A stretch of DNA of 64,000 nucleotides, from assembly GCF_032056465.1 (NCBI RefSeq), contig NZ_DAMBCL010000001.1; one strand, 5' to 3'. Made by a program: the position numbers and the translations under genes. Of this stretch, positions 1 to 7,998 are shown piece by piece. This stretch comes from Mobilicoccus sp032056465 (GTDB lineage Bacteria > Actinomycetota > Actinomycetes > Actinomycetales > Dermatophilaceae). The number at the start of each line of letters is the position of its first letter. Within the stretch, counting starts at the first letter, position 1. The notes under the pieces were generated by a model, which was given only the letters and a program-made list of their open reading frames with translations, made no database searches and had not been told where the DNA came from.

Positions 1-235
1 TCTCTTACCAAGACGCGCCGGAATACCCACCCCCGGACGGTGGATCAGGGCTCAGTTGCCACCGCGCTGACCCAGGTAAAAATCAAGTAAAGATCTTCCC
101 CAGAGTGGCCCACTTGGCCCCTGCTGAGAGCAGACTTCCATCGCCCCCATTTGGCGGGGTGGTTCTTGCGATTGGATCAATGATGCTCCTGAGATCTAGA
201 GGTTCCTGGCCGCCGTAACTCTTTTCGCGTCAGCG

Positions 236-721
236 GTGGCGCCGGTGGTGAATGCTCCCGCAGCACAAGCAGCACCCTCTGGTGTGTCACCAGCATCAGC
301 TTTGGCGCGACAGTCTGGAATGACATTAGCTACAGCTTATGTCTCACCTAGTGTTTGCGATGGACGCGCCTACACGTACGTTGCAAAAAACTACTACCGG
401 GGAGTTCAGGTCCTACCGCCTCGATGTGGGACTTCGACTTGGGGTCTTCGCCACCTCGTGGAACGGGGGCGTTGGGATTCAACCTTTGATTCAAAGGTGG
501 CTGAAGCCGTATCTAGGGGTGATGACGGCGGCGTGTATGGATACCGCCTATGGAAAAATCAGTGCCCCAGGACTGTTGACTTCCGGGTCATTTACAACTG
601 GGGGGCCTATAACGGTGATGGTGTTAGACCGCAAGGGGTCGTGACTGCCTACTGGGTGTCCACAGCGGCGACACAGTCCGCCCCAGCTGACGACTCACGG
701 GCCGAGGTCCAGACCTGCTGA
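236..721 (+). CDS. Secreted small protein, possible BECR-fold RNase-like toxin; 5' end disrupted
   Basis: The frame gives 161 residues from a GTG at 236, but the sequence upstream back to the stop at 197-199 also reads as signal peptide (RFLAAVTLFASAVAPVV then AQA|AP). No start codon lies in that stretch. ATG-ATG at 180-185 in the next frame reads MMLLRSR, and one lost base near 200 would join it to make a normal signal peptide. The mature part has a paired-Cys pattern (CDG, PRCGT, NQCPR), a conserved-looking WGLRHL near residue 69, and ends with FRVIYNWG...VVTAYWVS. This layout, an early His helix followed by strands ending in T-x-Y, recalls BECR-fold (barnase/EndoU/colicin-type) ribonuclease toxins. 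That is inference from pattern only. Base composition is markedly AT-richer than the rest of the window, suggesting horizontal transfer. The gene at 788 follows closely. Confidence 0.5.
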   Translation: MAPVVNAPAAQAAPSGVSPASALARQSGMTLATAYVSPSVCDGRAYTYVAKNYYRGVQVLPPRCGTSTWGLRHLVERGRWDSTFDSKVAEAVSRGDDGGVYGYRLWKNQCPRTVDFRVIYNWGAYNGDGVRPQGVVTAYWVSTAATQSAPADDSRAEVQTC

Positions 722-787
722 TTGCCGGGTAGGTTGCTGAGGGGTTGTGACTTGTCGCCACCCTCAGTCGGGAAGGGCCCTTCCGCT

Positions 788-1231
788 ATGGCTAGAGGAA
801 AAGCCTTCTCACTATATGAGACTCGCCTTGAAAAGAGGAGTCGTAGTAGATCGGGTAGTGGTGTGGATTATTTCGAGGAGAAGGCTCAGCTTGTCACGGA
901 TTCCCTATCGCGCTTTGTGCTTCCACGGGGTCCCCGAGGAGGCGGGGGGAGGATTGAGGTAGTTGCAGTTCGTCAGGATTCCCCCGAAGATAATCTTGGA
1001 AACAATGCGATAGTTCTATTTAAAATTGTGGACCCAAAGGGGGTCTTGGGTGGCATGGGATGGGAAAAAGGGTTTAGAATGCCAGGGGGTGAAATTGATG
1101 AGGGTAAAATGTCGGCAGTGTCGCAGGGGCTGTTCTGGAGTCTACTGGAATGGTGGGAAGTGACGTACGAAAATATTGATTTCGAGGAGGGGCGACCCCG
1201 ACTCGTCAAGATTCCGTATAAGAATCGTTGA
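788..1231 (+). CDS. Hypothetical protein, possible partner (immunity-type) of the upstream secreted protein
   Basis: I do not recognise this 147-residue soluble protein. The frame is open from 722 (TTG directly after the upstream stop), but ATG 788 is the better start because GGAAGG at 771-776 lies just before it; that Shine-Dalgarno sits inside a perfect palindrome, GGAAGGGCCCTTCC, at 771-784. The N-terminus is basic (SLYETRLEKRSRSRSGSG). The second half is acidic and aromatic, with GGMGWEKGFRMPGGEID, SLLEWWEV and a C-terminal LVKIPYKNR. There is no signal peptide or membrane segment. Its position directly after a small secreted protein, in the same AT-richer patch, fits a toxin/immunity pair, but no motif proves it. 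It ends where high-GC amidase-derived DNA begins, so a transfer boundary lies near 1231-1290. Confidence 0.5.
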   Translation: MARGKAFSLYETRLEKRSRSRSGSGVDYFEEKAQLVTDSLSRFVLPRGPRGGGGRIEVVAVRQDSPEDNLGNNAIVLFKIVDPKGVLGGMGWEKGFRMPGGEIDEGKMSAVSQGLFWSLLEWWEVTYENIDFEEGRPRLVKIPYKNR

Positions 1232-1239
1232 CTCATCAC

Positions 1240-1959
1240 CTGCTTCTAGGTCGGCGCCTCGTGTTCTCGGGTCCGGGGCGGGGCCTGAGGGCCCGCACCG
1301 TCGCCGATGTCGCCGCCATGCTGCAGTCCCCGGGGCGGGTACGACCGACTCGACCCCGCGACCTGCGACGTTCCTGTTCCCGACTACTCCGCGCACCTGG
1401 GCGCCTCGCCGACGCCGGAGCCGAGATCGTCGACGTCACCATCCCTCGACCGGAGGTCTACATGCCGGTCGAGTACGCGTACTTCCTCGCGGAGGCCAGC
1501 GCCTATCACCAGCAGCGCATCCGGGAGCAGGCCGAGGACTTCGAGGAGGACGTGCGGGTTCTGCTCGAGGTCGGGGAGCTGCTGCCGGCGACCGACTACA
1601 TCCGGGCGATGCGGGTACGCACGCTTCTCCAACAGGATTGGCGCGACATGTTCGCCACCGGCCTCGATGTCGTGCTGGCCTCGACCGTTCCGAACGTCGC
1701 CGCGCGGGTCGGTCAGACCACCTTCGACGAGCACGGCGTCTCCGAGGGGATCATCGACTCCTACGTGCGCACCAGCGCCCCCGGCAACCTCACCGGCCTG
1801 CCTGCCCTGTCCGTGCCCTGCGGTTTCAAGGGCGGACTGCCCATCGGTGCCCAGATCATCGGGCGGCCGTTCGACGAGATCACCGTCCTGCGCGCCGGGG
1901 CCGTCGCCGAGGCGACATACGAGCACGCGGGAGCGATGCCTGAGCTGTCCTCGGCGTGA
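1240..1959 (+). pseudogene. Amidase-signature family enzyme, 5'-truncated and frameshifted remnant
   Basis: Three blocks in two frames match the C-terminal half of amidase-signature (GatA-like) enzymes. RARTVADVAAMLQ is at about 1288-1326 in frame 1. GYDRLDPATCDVPVPDYSAH is at 1337-1396 in frame 2. LADAGAEIVDVTIP onward runs from 1405 to the stop in frame 1. The first switch is explained by one extra base near 1330. The second, near 1403, also needs loss of about 30 codons that normally lie between the VPDY block and the DAGAE block. The N-terminal half, including the Gly/Ser-rich nucleophile region, is absent and AT-richer DNA replaces it. The surviving C-terminal core (LASTVPNVAARVG, APGNLTGLPALSVPCGF, PIGAQIIGRPFDE) is well preserved, so the decay looks recent. 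The fragment cannot encode an active amidase. Confidence 0.8.
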
Positions 1960-2596
1960 GCCCCGGTCAGGGTCATCGCCCGCCCACCGCGCCACCGCGG
2001 CAGGGGAGTGCGACCCTTGACCCGCATCTCTGCCGTGTGAACAGCTCACCGACCATCCCCCTTCCAGGGTCACCGAACGAACACCCGCTCCGTATCCGGG
2101 TCCTGGCCGGAATCGTTGTCGCGTGTCGGAGGTCCTCACCGGCAGCCCGGCCGCTTTTCGCACCTGAGATATGACGCCCGTGCAGTCGTCATCCGCCGCC
2201 CAGACGGAAAGGTTGTCGGGGCGTATCCGCCCCGCTACGGCGAACCGCATCGTCGTGTCACCAGCGGGGTGGTCACGAGCCCCGACCCGGGCCCGCGGGC
2301 GACGGGCGCAGGATGGCACCCCGTCCCCCGGGTCGAGGGGGGATTTACTCGCAGCCTTCACCACCGCGGGCGCCGAGGCCGGGGCTGTCTTCGACGACCC
2401 GCCTTGTCCCTCGGACGCCTCGTCGAGGGTGGCCTGGCGGACGGCGCGGCGACGTCGACATGTCGTCGAGGGGGTGTCAGGCCCTGAAGGAGGGCTGAGT
2501 ACCTACCCAGGGGTAGTGGGCGGCGAGGTCTTGACGTGATGCGGGATGGTCCCTTTACTTGGCTGATCCGCTGGACCGATCGCAAAGGAGCGAACC
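1960..2596. other. Intergenic stretch without a convincing gene
   Basis: Open frames here are short, run through each other and have no recognisable domain or ribosome binding site, so I call no gene. The stretch contains an inverted repeat at 2503-2516 and ends in the ribosome binding site AAAGGAG (2584-2590) of the dehydrogenase at 2597. It could hold the remains of a lost gene between the two damaged neighbours, but nothing identifies it. Confidence 0.5.
2503..2516. promoter_or_regulatory. Inverted repeat CTACCC-AG-GGGTAG, candidate operator of fdhA
   Basis: This is a perfect 6-bp inverted repeat with a 2-bp spacer, about 80 bp upstream of the dehydrogenase start. The TACCC/GGGTA half-sites resemble operators of the CsoR/RcnR/FrmR family, compare the copper site at 22978. 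FrmR members control formaldehyde detoxification in other bacteria, so the location is suggestive. LuxR-type sites can look similar. Confidence 0.4.
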
Positions 2597-3809
2597 ATGA
2601 GCGGGAACCGCGTCGTCGTCTACAAGGGCCCGGGCCGCGTGGCCGTCGAGACCATCGACTATCCCACGTTGGAGATCCCGGAGGAGGTCGCCAGCGCCTT
2701 CGGCATCAAGCGGGCGGCCCCGCACGCGGCGATCCTCAAGCTCGTCACCACCAACATCTGTGCTCCGACCAGCACATGGTCCGCGGTCGCACCACCGCCC
2801 CGGAGGGGCAGACCCTCGGACACGAGATCACCGGTGAGGTCGTCGAGGTCGGCGAGGACGTCCTCTTCGTCAAGGAGGGCGACATCTGCTCGGTGCCGTT
2901 CGACATCGCCTGCGGGCGGTGCCGCATCTGCAACGAGGGCAAGACGGGAATCTGCCTCAACGTCAACCCGGCCCGCGCCGGCGCTGCGTACGGGTACGTC
3001 GACATGGGCGGGTGGATCGGCGGTCAGGCGGAGTACGTGATGATCCCGTTCGCCGACTTCAACCTGCTCCCGTTCCCCGACCGCGACCAGGCCCTGGACA
3101 AGATCCTCGATCTCACGATGCTCTCGGACATCTTCCCCACCGGTTATCACGGGGCCTACACCGTCGGCGTGCGCACCGGCTCGACCGTCTACGTCGCAGG
3201 GGCCGGACCGGTCGGGCTGGCCGCCGCGTACTCCGCGCAGCTGCTCGGGGCGGCCACGGTCATCGTCGGTGACATGGTGGCCGACCGGTTGGCGCAGGCC
3301 CGCAGCTTCGGCTGCGAGACCGTCGACCTCTCGACCGACGGGTCGCTCGAGGAGAAGATCGAGCAGATCCTCGGGGAGCCGCTCGTCGACGCCGCCGTCG
3401 ACGCGGTGGGCTTTGAGGCACGCGGCCACGGCAAGGACGCCGGCGAGGCCCCGGCCACGGTGCTCAACGACATCATGACGATCGCGCGCGCCGGCGCCGG
3501 CCTCGGCATCCCAGGCCTGTACGTCACCGGCGACCCGGGGCCGTCGACGAGGCCGCCAAGCATGGTCGACTCGGGGTCGACCTCGGCCTGGGCTGGGCCA
3601 AGTCGCATCGCTTCGCCACCGGCCAGTGCCCGGTTAAGCAGTACAACCGCCGGTTGATGAACATGATCCTCGCCGACAAGGCGCACATCGCGAAGGCCGT
3701 CAACGCGGTCACCATCTCCCTCGATGACGCCCCTCGCGGGTATGAGGAGTTCGACGGCGGCGCGGCGAAGAAGGACGTCATCGACCCGCACGGCATGGTG
3801 GCCGCGTGA
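2597..3809 (+). pseudogene. fdhA: Glutathione-independent formaldehyde dehydrogenase (FdhA family), two -1 frameshifts
   Basis: Zn- and NAD-dependent medium-chain dehydrogenase of the formaldehyde dehydrogenase/dismutase family, which oxidises formaldehyde to formate. ATG 2597 has AAAGGAG eight bases upstream. Frame 2 encodes MSGNRVVVYKGPGRVAVETI to TTNIC. Frame 1 continues SDQHMVRGRTTAPEGQTLGH. The join needs one base restored near 2761-2763, exactly in the NIC(G)SDQH zinc-ligand motif. Frame 1 carries the structural-zinc cysteines (CGRCRICNEGKTGIC) and the Rossmann motif VAGAGPVGLAAA, then shifts at 3538-3540 (GGG|CC). Frame 3 completes AVDEAAKHGRLGVDLGLGWA to the stop at 3807. Both lesions are single-base losses in G or GC runs, and the rest of the ~400-residue reading is family-like throughout. 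It is either a very young pseudogene or an intact gene misread. Confidence 0.8.
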
Positions 3810-3833
3810 GTGGCTGAGGTTCGGTCGGTCGAA

Positions 3834-3868
3834 CCCGACCTGGCCCGGATGACGTGGGCCGGGTCGGG
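3834..3868 (+). terminator. Hairpin terminator after fdhA
   Basis: CCCGACCTGGCCC (3834-3846) pairs with GGGCCGGGTCGGG (3856-3868) with one G-T wobble and a 9-base loop, 25 bp after the stop. No T run follows. The rest of 3810-4101 shows no gene. Confidence 0.5.
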
Positions 3869-4101
3869 TCGGGTCGGTCCGGACGGGCGTCGAGCCGGGT
3901 CGACCGCGTGATTCGGGGCGCCCGAGCGCGCCGCCGCACCCGCCTGGAGTGCGCTCCACATGTCGGTGGATCTGTTTCTGATCGGGCAACATCCTTTACT
4001 CAGGGGCAAACAGGGCGAAGTACACGGGGGAGTCTGGGGTCCACGAACCACGGGGCTCAGGACTCTCCTTCACGACTTCGACCACGACCCGGAGGTCTTC
4101 G

Positions 4102-6048
4102 TTGCCACAGCACCGTCCTCGCCTGTCCATTCGTCACCGGCTGTTCGTCCTCGGGTTGGTGCCCCTCCTCGCCCTGCTCACCATCGGGGGGATGAACCTG
4201 GGTGAGCGACTGACGGATCGACAGTCCGCCCGGCAACTCGTCGGACTCGTGGACCTCGCGACACGTGTCACCGACGTCGCCCACGCCCTGCAGATCGAAC
4301 GGGGCATGACCGGCACGTACGTCACGTCCAAGGGCGCCAAGATGGCCGACACGCTCCCGAAGGCCCGCGCCGACACCGACACCGCGGTGACGGCGTTGCA
4401 GGCCCACCTCGCGGGTGATCGGCAGTTCCCATCGGAGGTCCAGGCGGCGATCGGCGAGGCGACGACGGCCGCGCGGGCCCTGCCCGACCAGCGCGGCAGC
4501 GTCGACCGTCTGGAGAAGCCCGCCCCCGAGTACGTGACGGCGTACACGACCATCGTGCGCGAACTGCTCGACGTCCTCGTGCCGACCGCGGCCGCCGCCA
4601 CGGACGCCGAGACGACCCGTGAACTGGCCGCGGTGTCCGCGTTGGCACAGGCCAAGGAGGCCTCGGGCATCATCCGGGCACGGCTCGCGACGGCCTTCAC
4701 CACGGACACCTTCGCGCCGGGGCAGAAGGAGCTCGTCGTCGGCTCGATCAATCGTCGTCAGGCCTTCTTCGACGTCTACCGAGGCCTGGCGAGGAGCGAG
4801 AACACGGCCGCGCTCGAGACCCTCCTCGCCGACGATGTCGCCACCAAGGTCACCGACATCGAAACGAAGGCGATCGCCACGACGGGCAGGTTCGGCCAGG
4901 AGCCTGCCGCCTGGTTCGCGACGGCGACCGCGTTCATCGACGCCGAGCGCGACCTGGAACGGCAGGGGCTCGCCGCGGTCCAGCAGGACGCGCGCGACCT
5001 CGCCGCCGCGTCGACGCGGGCCGTGATCCTCACCCTCGCGCTCGTCCTCCTCGTCGGCGCCCTCACCATCGGTCTGCTCGTGTGGACCGTCCGGACGATC
5101 ATGGGGTCACTGGCGCGCATCGAGGTCGTGCTCCACGGGCTGCACGACGGACACCTCGACGAGCGCGTCGAACTGCACGGCGACGATGAGATCACCGCGA
5201 TGGGTGCCTCCCTCAACACGGCCCTGGATGCGGTGGAACCCGCGATGACGCAGGTCAGGGTGGTGGCGCTGCGCCTGGAGGAGTCCTCGGCCGAACTCGA
5301 TCGGGTCGCCTCGTCACTGCGCGACGCCGCCGGTGACTCCTCGACGCGGGCGCAGGACGCGTCGACCTCGGCCGACGACGTCTCGCATGGCGTCGACTCG
5401 CTGGCCACGGCCGGCAACGAGCTGAGGGTGGCGATCCGCGAGATCTCCACCTCGGCGACCAGCGCCCAGAGCATCGTGCAGGACGCGGTCGACAGCGCCC
5501 ACGCCGCGGCGGGGACGGTATCCGAGCTGGAACGCTCCAGTGAGCGCATCGGTGAGGTGCTGAAGTCCGTGGCGGCCATCTCGGAGCAGACCAACCTCCT
5601 CGCCCTCAACGCCACCATCGAGGCGGCACGGGCGGGGGAGGCCGGCAAGGGGTTCGCCGTCGTCGCCGGCGAGGTCAAGGAGCTTGCGCGGGAGACGACG
5701 CAGGCCACCGAGGACATCGCCCACCGCATCGACCGACTCCGCGAGGACACTCGCACGGCCACCGCCCGCGTCGACGACATCGCCGTTCGAGTGGCCGAGA
5801 TGAGCGCGGTGCAGAGCGCCATCGCGTCGGCCGTCGAGGAGCAGACCGCCACGACGGCGGAGATCGGGGATCACGTGAGCCGGGCTGCGAGCAGCACCCA
5901 CACGATCGCCGAACGGATCTCCGGGGTGGCGTCCTCCGCCCAGCGCACCGACGAGGCCGCGACCCGGACCCAGGCCTTCGCCCACGACCTGGCAGAGGTC
6001 TCCCGGGAGCTCACGGCCACCGTCGGACGGTTCCGCGTTCGCGCCTGA
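4102..6048 (+). CDS. Methyl-accepting chemotaxis protein with nitrate/nitrite-sensing (NIT-type) input domain
   Basis: This 648-residue membrane receptor signals to CheA/CheW. The start is TTG 4102, chosen because GGAGGT (4091-4096) is ideally spaced and the next residues lead straight into the first membrane helix (RLFVLGLVPLLALLTIGGM, about 13-31). Residues ~35-300 form a helical extracytoplasmic sensor with the NIT-type hallmark ALQIERGMTGTYV, a domain known to bind nitrate and nitrite. TM2 lies at about 305-327. A HAMP linker follows (HDGHLDERVELHGDDEI). The rest is the coiled-coil signalling domain, with the hairpin tip SEQTNLLALNATIEAARAGE near residue 496. No che or flagellar genes lie nearby, so this is an orphan receptor here. 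It is flanked by terminators on both sides, consistent with a single-gene transcript. Confidence 0.9.
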   Translation: MPQHRPRLSIRHRLFVLGLVPLLALLTIGGMNLGERLTDRQSARQLVGLVDLATRVTDVAHALQIERGMTGTYVTSKGAKMADTLPKARADTDTAVTALQAHLAGDRQFPSEVQAAIGEATTAARALPDQRGSVDRLEKPAPEYVTAYTTIVRELLDVLVPTAAAATDAETTRELAAVSALAQAKEASGIIRARLATAFTTDTFAPGQKELVVGSINRRQAFFDVYRGLARSENTAALETLLADDVATKVTDIETKAIATTGRFGQEPAAWFATATAFIDAERDLERQGLAAVQQDARDLAAASTRAVILTLALVLLVGALTIGLLVWTVRTIMGSLARIEVVLHGLHDGHLDERVELHGDDEITAMGASLNTALDAVEPAMTQVRVVALRLEESSAELDRVASSLRDAAGDSSTRAQDASTSADDVSHGVDSLATAGNELRVAIREISTSATSAQSIVQDAVDSAHAAAGTVSELERSSERIGEVLKSVAAISEQTNLLALNATIEAARAGEAGKGFAVVAGEVKELARETTQATEDIAHRIDRLREDTRTATARVDDIAVRVAEMSAVQSAIASAVEEQTATTAEIGDHVSRAASSTHTIAERISGVASSAQRTDEAATRTQAFAHDLAEVSRELTATVGRFRVRA

Positions 6049-6071
6049 GGGCGGAGGCACCCCCGAGCATG

Positions 6072-6109
6072 ACAGTGGGCCGCACACCCTCGGGTGCGCG
6101 GCCCACTGT
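6072..6109. terminator. Bidirectional hairpin between the chemoreceptor and cold-shock genes
   Basis: ACAGTGGGCCGC (6072-6083) pairs perfectly with GCGGCCCACTGT (6098-6109), with a mostly paired inner ACACCC/GGGTGC section. It sits between converging genes and would serve both. Confidence 0.8.
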
Positions 6110-6146
6110 GGGGTCAGGCGTCAGAGCCTGACGAGATGGCGATCGA

Positions 6147-6353
6147 TCAGCCGATGACGGTGATGTTCGACGCCTGCGGGCCCTTCTGGCCCTGCGTGGT
6201 CTCGAACTCGACCTTGGCGCCCTCGTCGAGGGAGCGGTAGCCGGAGGAGTTGATCGCGGAGAAGTGCGCGAAGACGTCGGCGGAGCCGTCGTCGGGGGCG
6301 ATGAAGCCGAAGCCCTTTTCGGCGTTGAACCACTTCACGGTGCCAGTAGCCAT
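6147..6353 (-). CDS. cspA: Cold-shock protein (CspA family)
   Basis: A 68-residue single cold-shock domain that binds single-stranded nucleic acid and acts as an RNA chaperone. Both RNP motifs are present: KGFGFI (RNP1) and VFAHFSAI (RNP2). MATGTVKWFNAEKGFGFIAP is the standard N-terminus, so the start is ATG at 6353 and not the upstream in-frame codon near 6422. The upstream region (6354-6600) has no gene and may include a long 5' leader, as is usual for cold-shock genes. The gene name is by family only, since actinobacteria carry several paralogues. Confidence 0.95.
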   Translation of the reverse strand: MATGTVKWFNAEKGFGFIAPDDGSADVFAHFSAINSSGYRSLDEGAKVEFETTQGQKGPQASNITVIG

Positions 6354-6693
6354 GGGAATCTCACTTTCTGAATGTGATGGCCGCCCGGTCGGACGGCCAC
6401 GAAATGCTGAAGATGCGTGCACGGCTCAGAAGAGGAGATCAACCAATACAGGTCACTACCGACAAGCTTTGCGCTACCACGTTCAACAACGTGACCCACA
6501 CTACGTGAGATCCGCACCACCGCACACCACGGGGGTGCCCCAGACGAGAGGAGACGACGGTCTCCCTCTACTCGCAGGCCTCTGACCTGCGGACATGGTG
6601 CACACGGAATCGTCTGCCGGAGTCGTCTCGGTCCCCGGACGCCGGGGCGTGCGGACGGCCTGGACCCCACCCGCCCCGGACGGAGGCCGGTCG
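6354..6693. other. Intergenic region, promoter and leader of the cold-shock gene
   Basis: No gene is seen. The part nearest the cold-shock start has a short hairpin (GGCCGCCC/GGACGGCC near 6381-6398). CACGTT-CAAC-AACGTG at 6478-6493 is a perfect 6-bp inverted repeat within a locally AT-richer stretch, a plausible regulatory site for leftward transcription. The remainder up to the OsmC stop shows nothing distinctive. Confidence 0.4.
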
Positions 6694-7128
6694 TCAGGCG
6701 ATCTCGTACGTCAGGGCGGCAGGGTTGACGAGGGTGTCGTGCACGGGGCACGTGCGCTCGATGAACTCGACGAACGCCGCGATCTCCTCGGGGGTGTTGT
6801 CGGCGTCGATGTGATAGCGGGTCGAGATGCGGGAGAAGCCGATCTTGGCGTCGGGATTGCGGCCGAGGAAGCCGTCGGGGTCGAGGACGCCGTCGATCTC
6901 GACGCGGATCCCCTTGAGGTCGATGTTCTTCACCCGCGCGAACGCCGACGCGACGATGCACTGACAGGCGCCGAGGGAGAACAGGATGCCCTCGACCGGG
7001 TTCATCCCCGTGTTCGTGCCACCGAGCTCCGGGGGCTCGTCGAAGGTGACGCTCATCCCCCGCACCGTCGCCTGCATCTGCAACCCCGTCACCCGCGTCA
7101 CCGTCGCCGAGAACGTCGTGTCGGCCAT
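6694..7128 (-). CDS. OsmC/Ohr family protein
   Basis: A 144-residue OsmC-family protein, a cytoplasmic thiol peroxidase fold that reduces hydroperoxides. Two conserved cysteines sit in family contexts: FSLGACQCIVASAF and ERTCPVHDTLVNP. MNPVEGILFSLGAC is the core helix motif. ATG 7128 is chosen over an upstream GTG at 7146 because GAGAGGAG precedes it at proper spacing and the family starts near MADTTFSATV. No OhrR-type regulator is adjacent. Whether it prefers organic hydroperoxides (Ohr) or is a YhfA-like member cannot be settled from sequence alone. Confidence 0.88.
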   Translation of the reverse strand: MADTTFSATVTRVTGLQMQATVRGMSVTFDEPPELGGTNTGMNPVEGILFSLGACQCIVASAFARVKNIDLKGIRVEIDGVLDPDGFLGRNPDAKIGFSRISTRYHIDADNTPEEIAAFVEFIERTCPVHDTLVNPAALTYEIA

Positions 7129-7371
7129 CTTCGCTGCTCCTCTCACCGCGGGAGTCCTGTCGACGGACTCCTCGTCTCGACCGTGGTCCGCACGTCGGCG
7201 TCGGTGAGGAGGTTCCGGGCAGGCGCGACGCAGAGCACAGCGAAGCGCCTGCGGACGGCACGCCGTCGTCGGCGACCGCCGAGACGTGAGGGCGGGGCCG
7301 GGCCCCGGGTCCCGCCGCGAAACCCGGTGGCGCGATGGTGCGCCACGCGGGCGGCGGTCGACCGGGACTCG

Positions 7372-7668
7372 TCAGAGGCGGACGAGGCGCACGGGGGTGG
7401 ACTCGGGGCGCTGGACGGAGAACACGAAGACCGACCCGGGCTCGGCGGCGGCCGTGGAGATCTCGCGCTCGTTCTCCGTGGGCCCGCCGTAGCGGCGGAA
7501 CGTCGAGGTGAAGACGTTGTTGCCGGCGATCGCGAACGCCGAGAGCGCCTCTGCCTGGCTGGTCGCCGCGACGACGAGGCGGGCGCGGGTGGACTCGGAC
7601 TCGCCGAGCGCGTCGGCGACGGACGGGTGCACCTTGGCGGTGACGGCGTAGACGGACGTGGCGGTCAT
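7372..7668 (-). CDS. Hypothetical protein, 98 residues
   Basis: I do not recognise a family. The protein is soluble with no cysteines, signal peptide or membrane segment. Its first half is alternating strand and helix (VYAVTAKVHPSVADALGESE, RARLVVAATSQAEALSAFAI) and it ends in basic VRLVRL. ATG 7668 is the natural start: coding-like sequence begins there, and extension upstream reads as unconstrained Arg/Gly-rich sequence. It stands alone between two gene-poor stretches (7129-7371 and 7669-7998). Confidence 0.55.
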   Translation of the reverse strand: MTATSVYAVTAKVHPSVADALGESESTRARLVVAATSQAEALSAFAIAGNNVFTSTFRRYGGPTENEREISTAAAEPGSVFVFSVQRPESTPVRLVRL

Positions 7669-7998
7669 GGCGATTCCTTCGATCGGGGGGTGCGGGGTCG
7701 AGCGCGGCCCGTTGCCGCCCCCACTCATCGACAGCACCACCGTGACAGGCAAGCCCTTCGCCGTGCAGGATTCGCGCAACGTGGGGGCGCCGGGCCCCGC
7801 CCGTCGACGACGCGGGCGAATCGAGGTCCGTCCGCGGTCGGCACCTTCGAGGCGCACCCCGGCCGACCGGCCGTCGCGGCACCCAGAACGCAACGCTCGG
7901 GGTGGCTAGCTCGATCTTGCTGATCTGCTAGAGAAGGCGAGAGGCGACGATCGACTCGGCGTGAGGGGGTGTCGGTGGGGCTCGATACCCTCGCCGGC
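7669..7998. other. Intergenic region between diverging genes
   Basis: No gene recognised. It lies between the leftward hypothetical gene and rightward exonuclease III and should hold both promoters. A small AT-richer patch near 7908-7932 (GCTAGCTCGATCTTGCTGAT) is the best promoter candidate. I see no strong repeat. Confidence 0.4.

Noticed and set aside
2116..2539. Short overlapping plus-strand frames before fdhA
   Set aside because: Several frames run through each other with no motif, signal or ribosome binding site; none is favoured.
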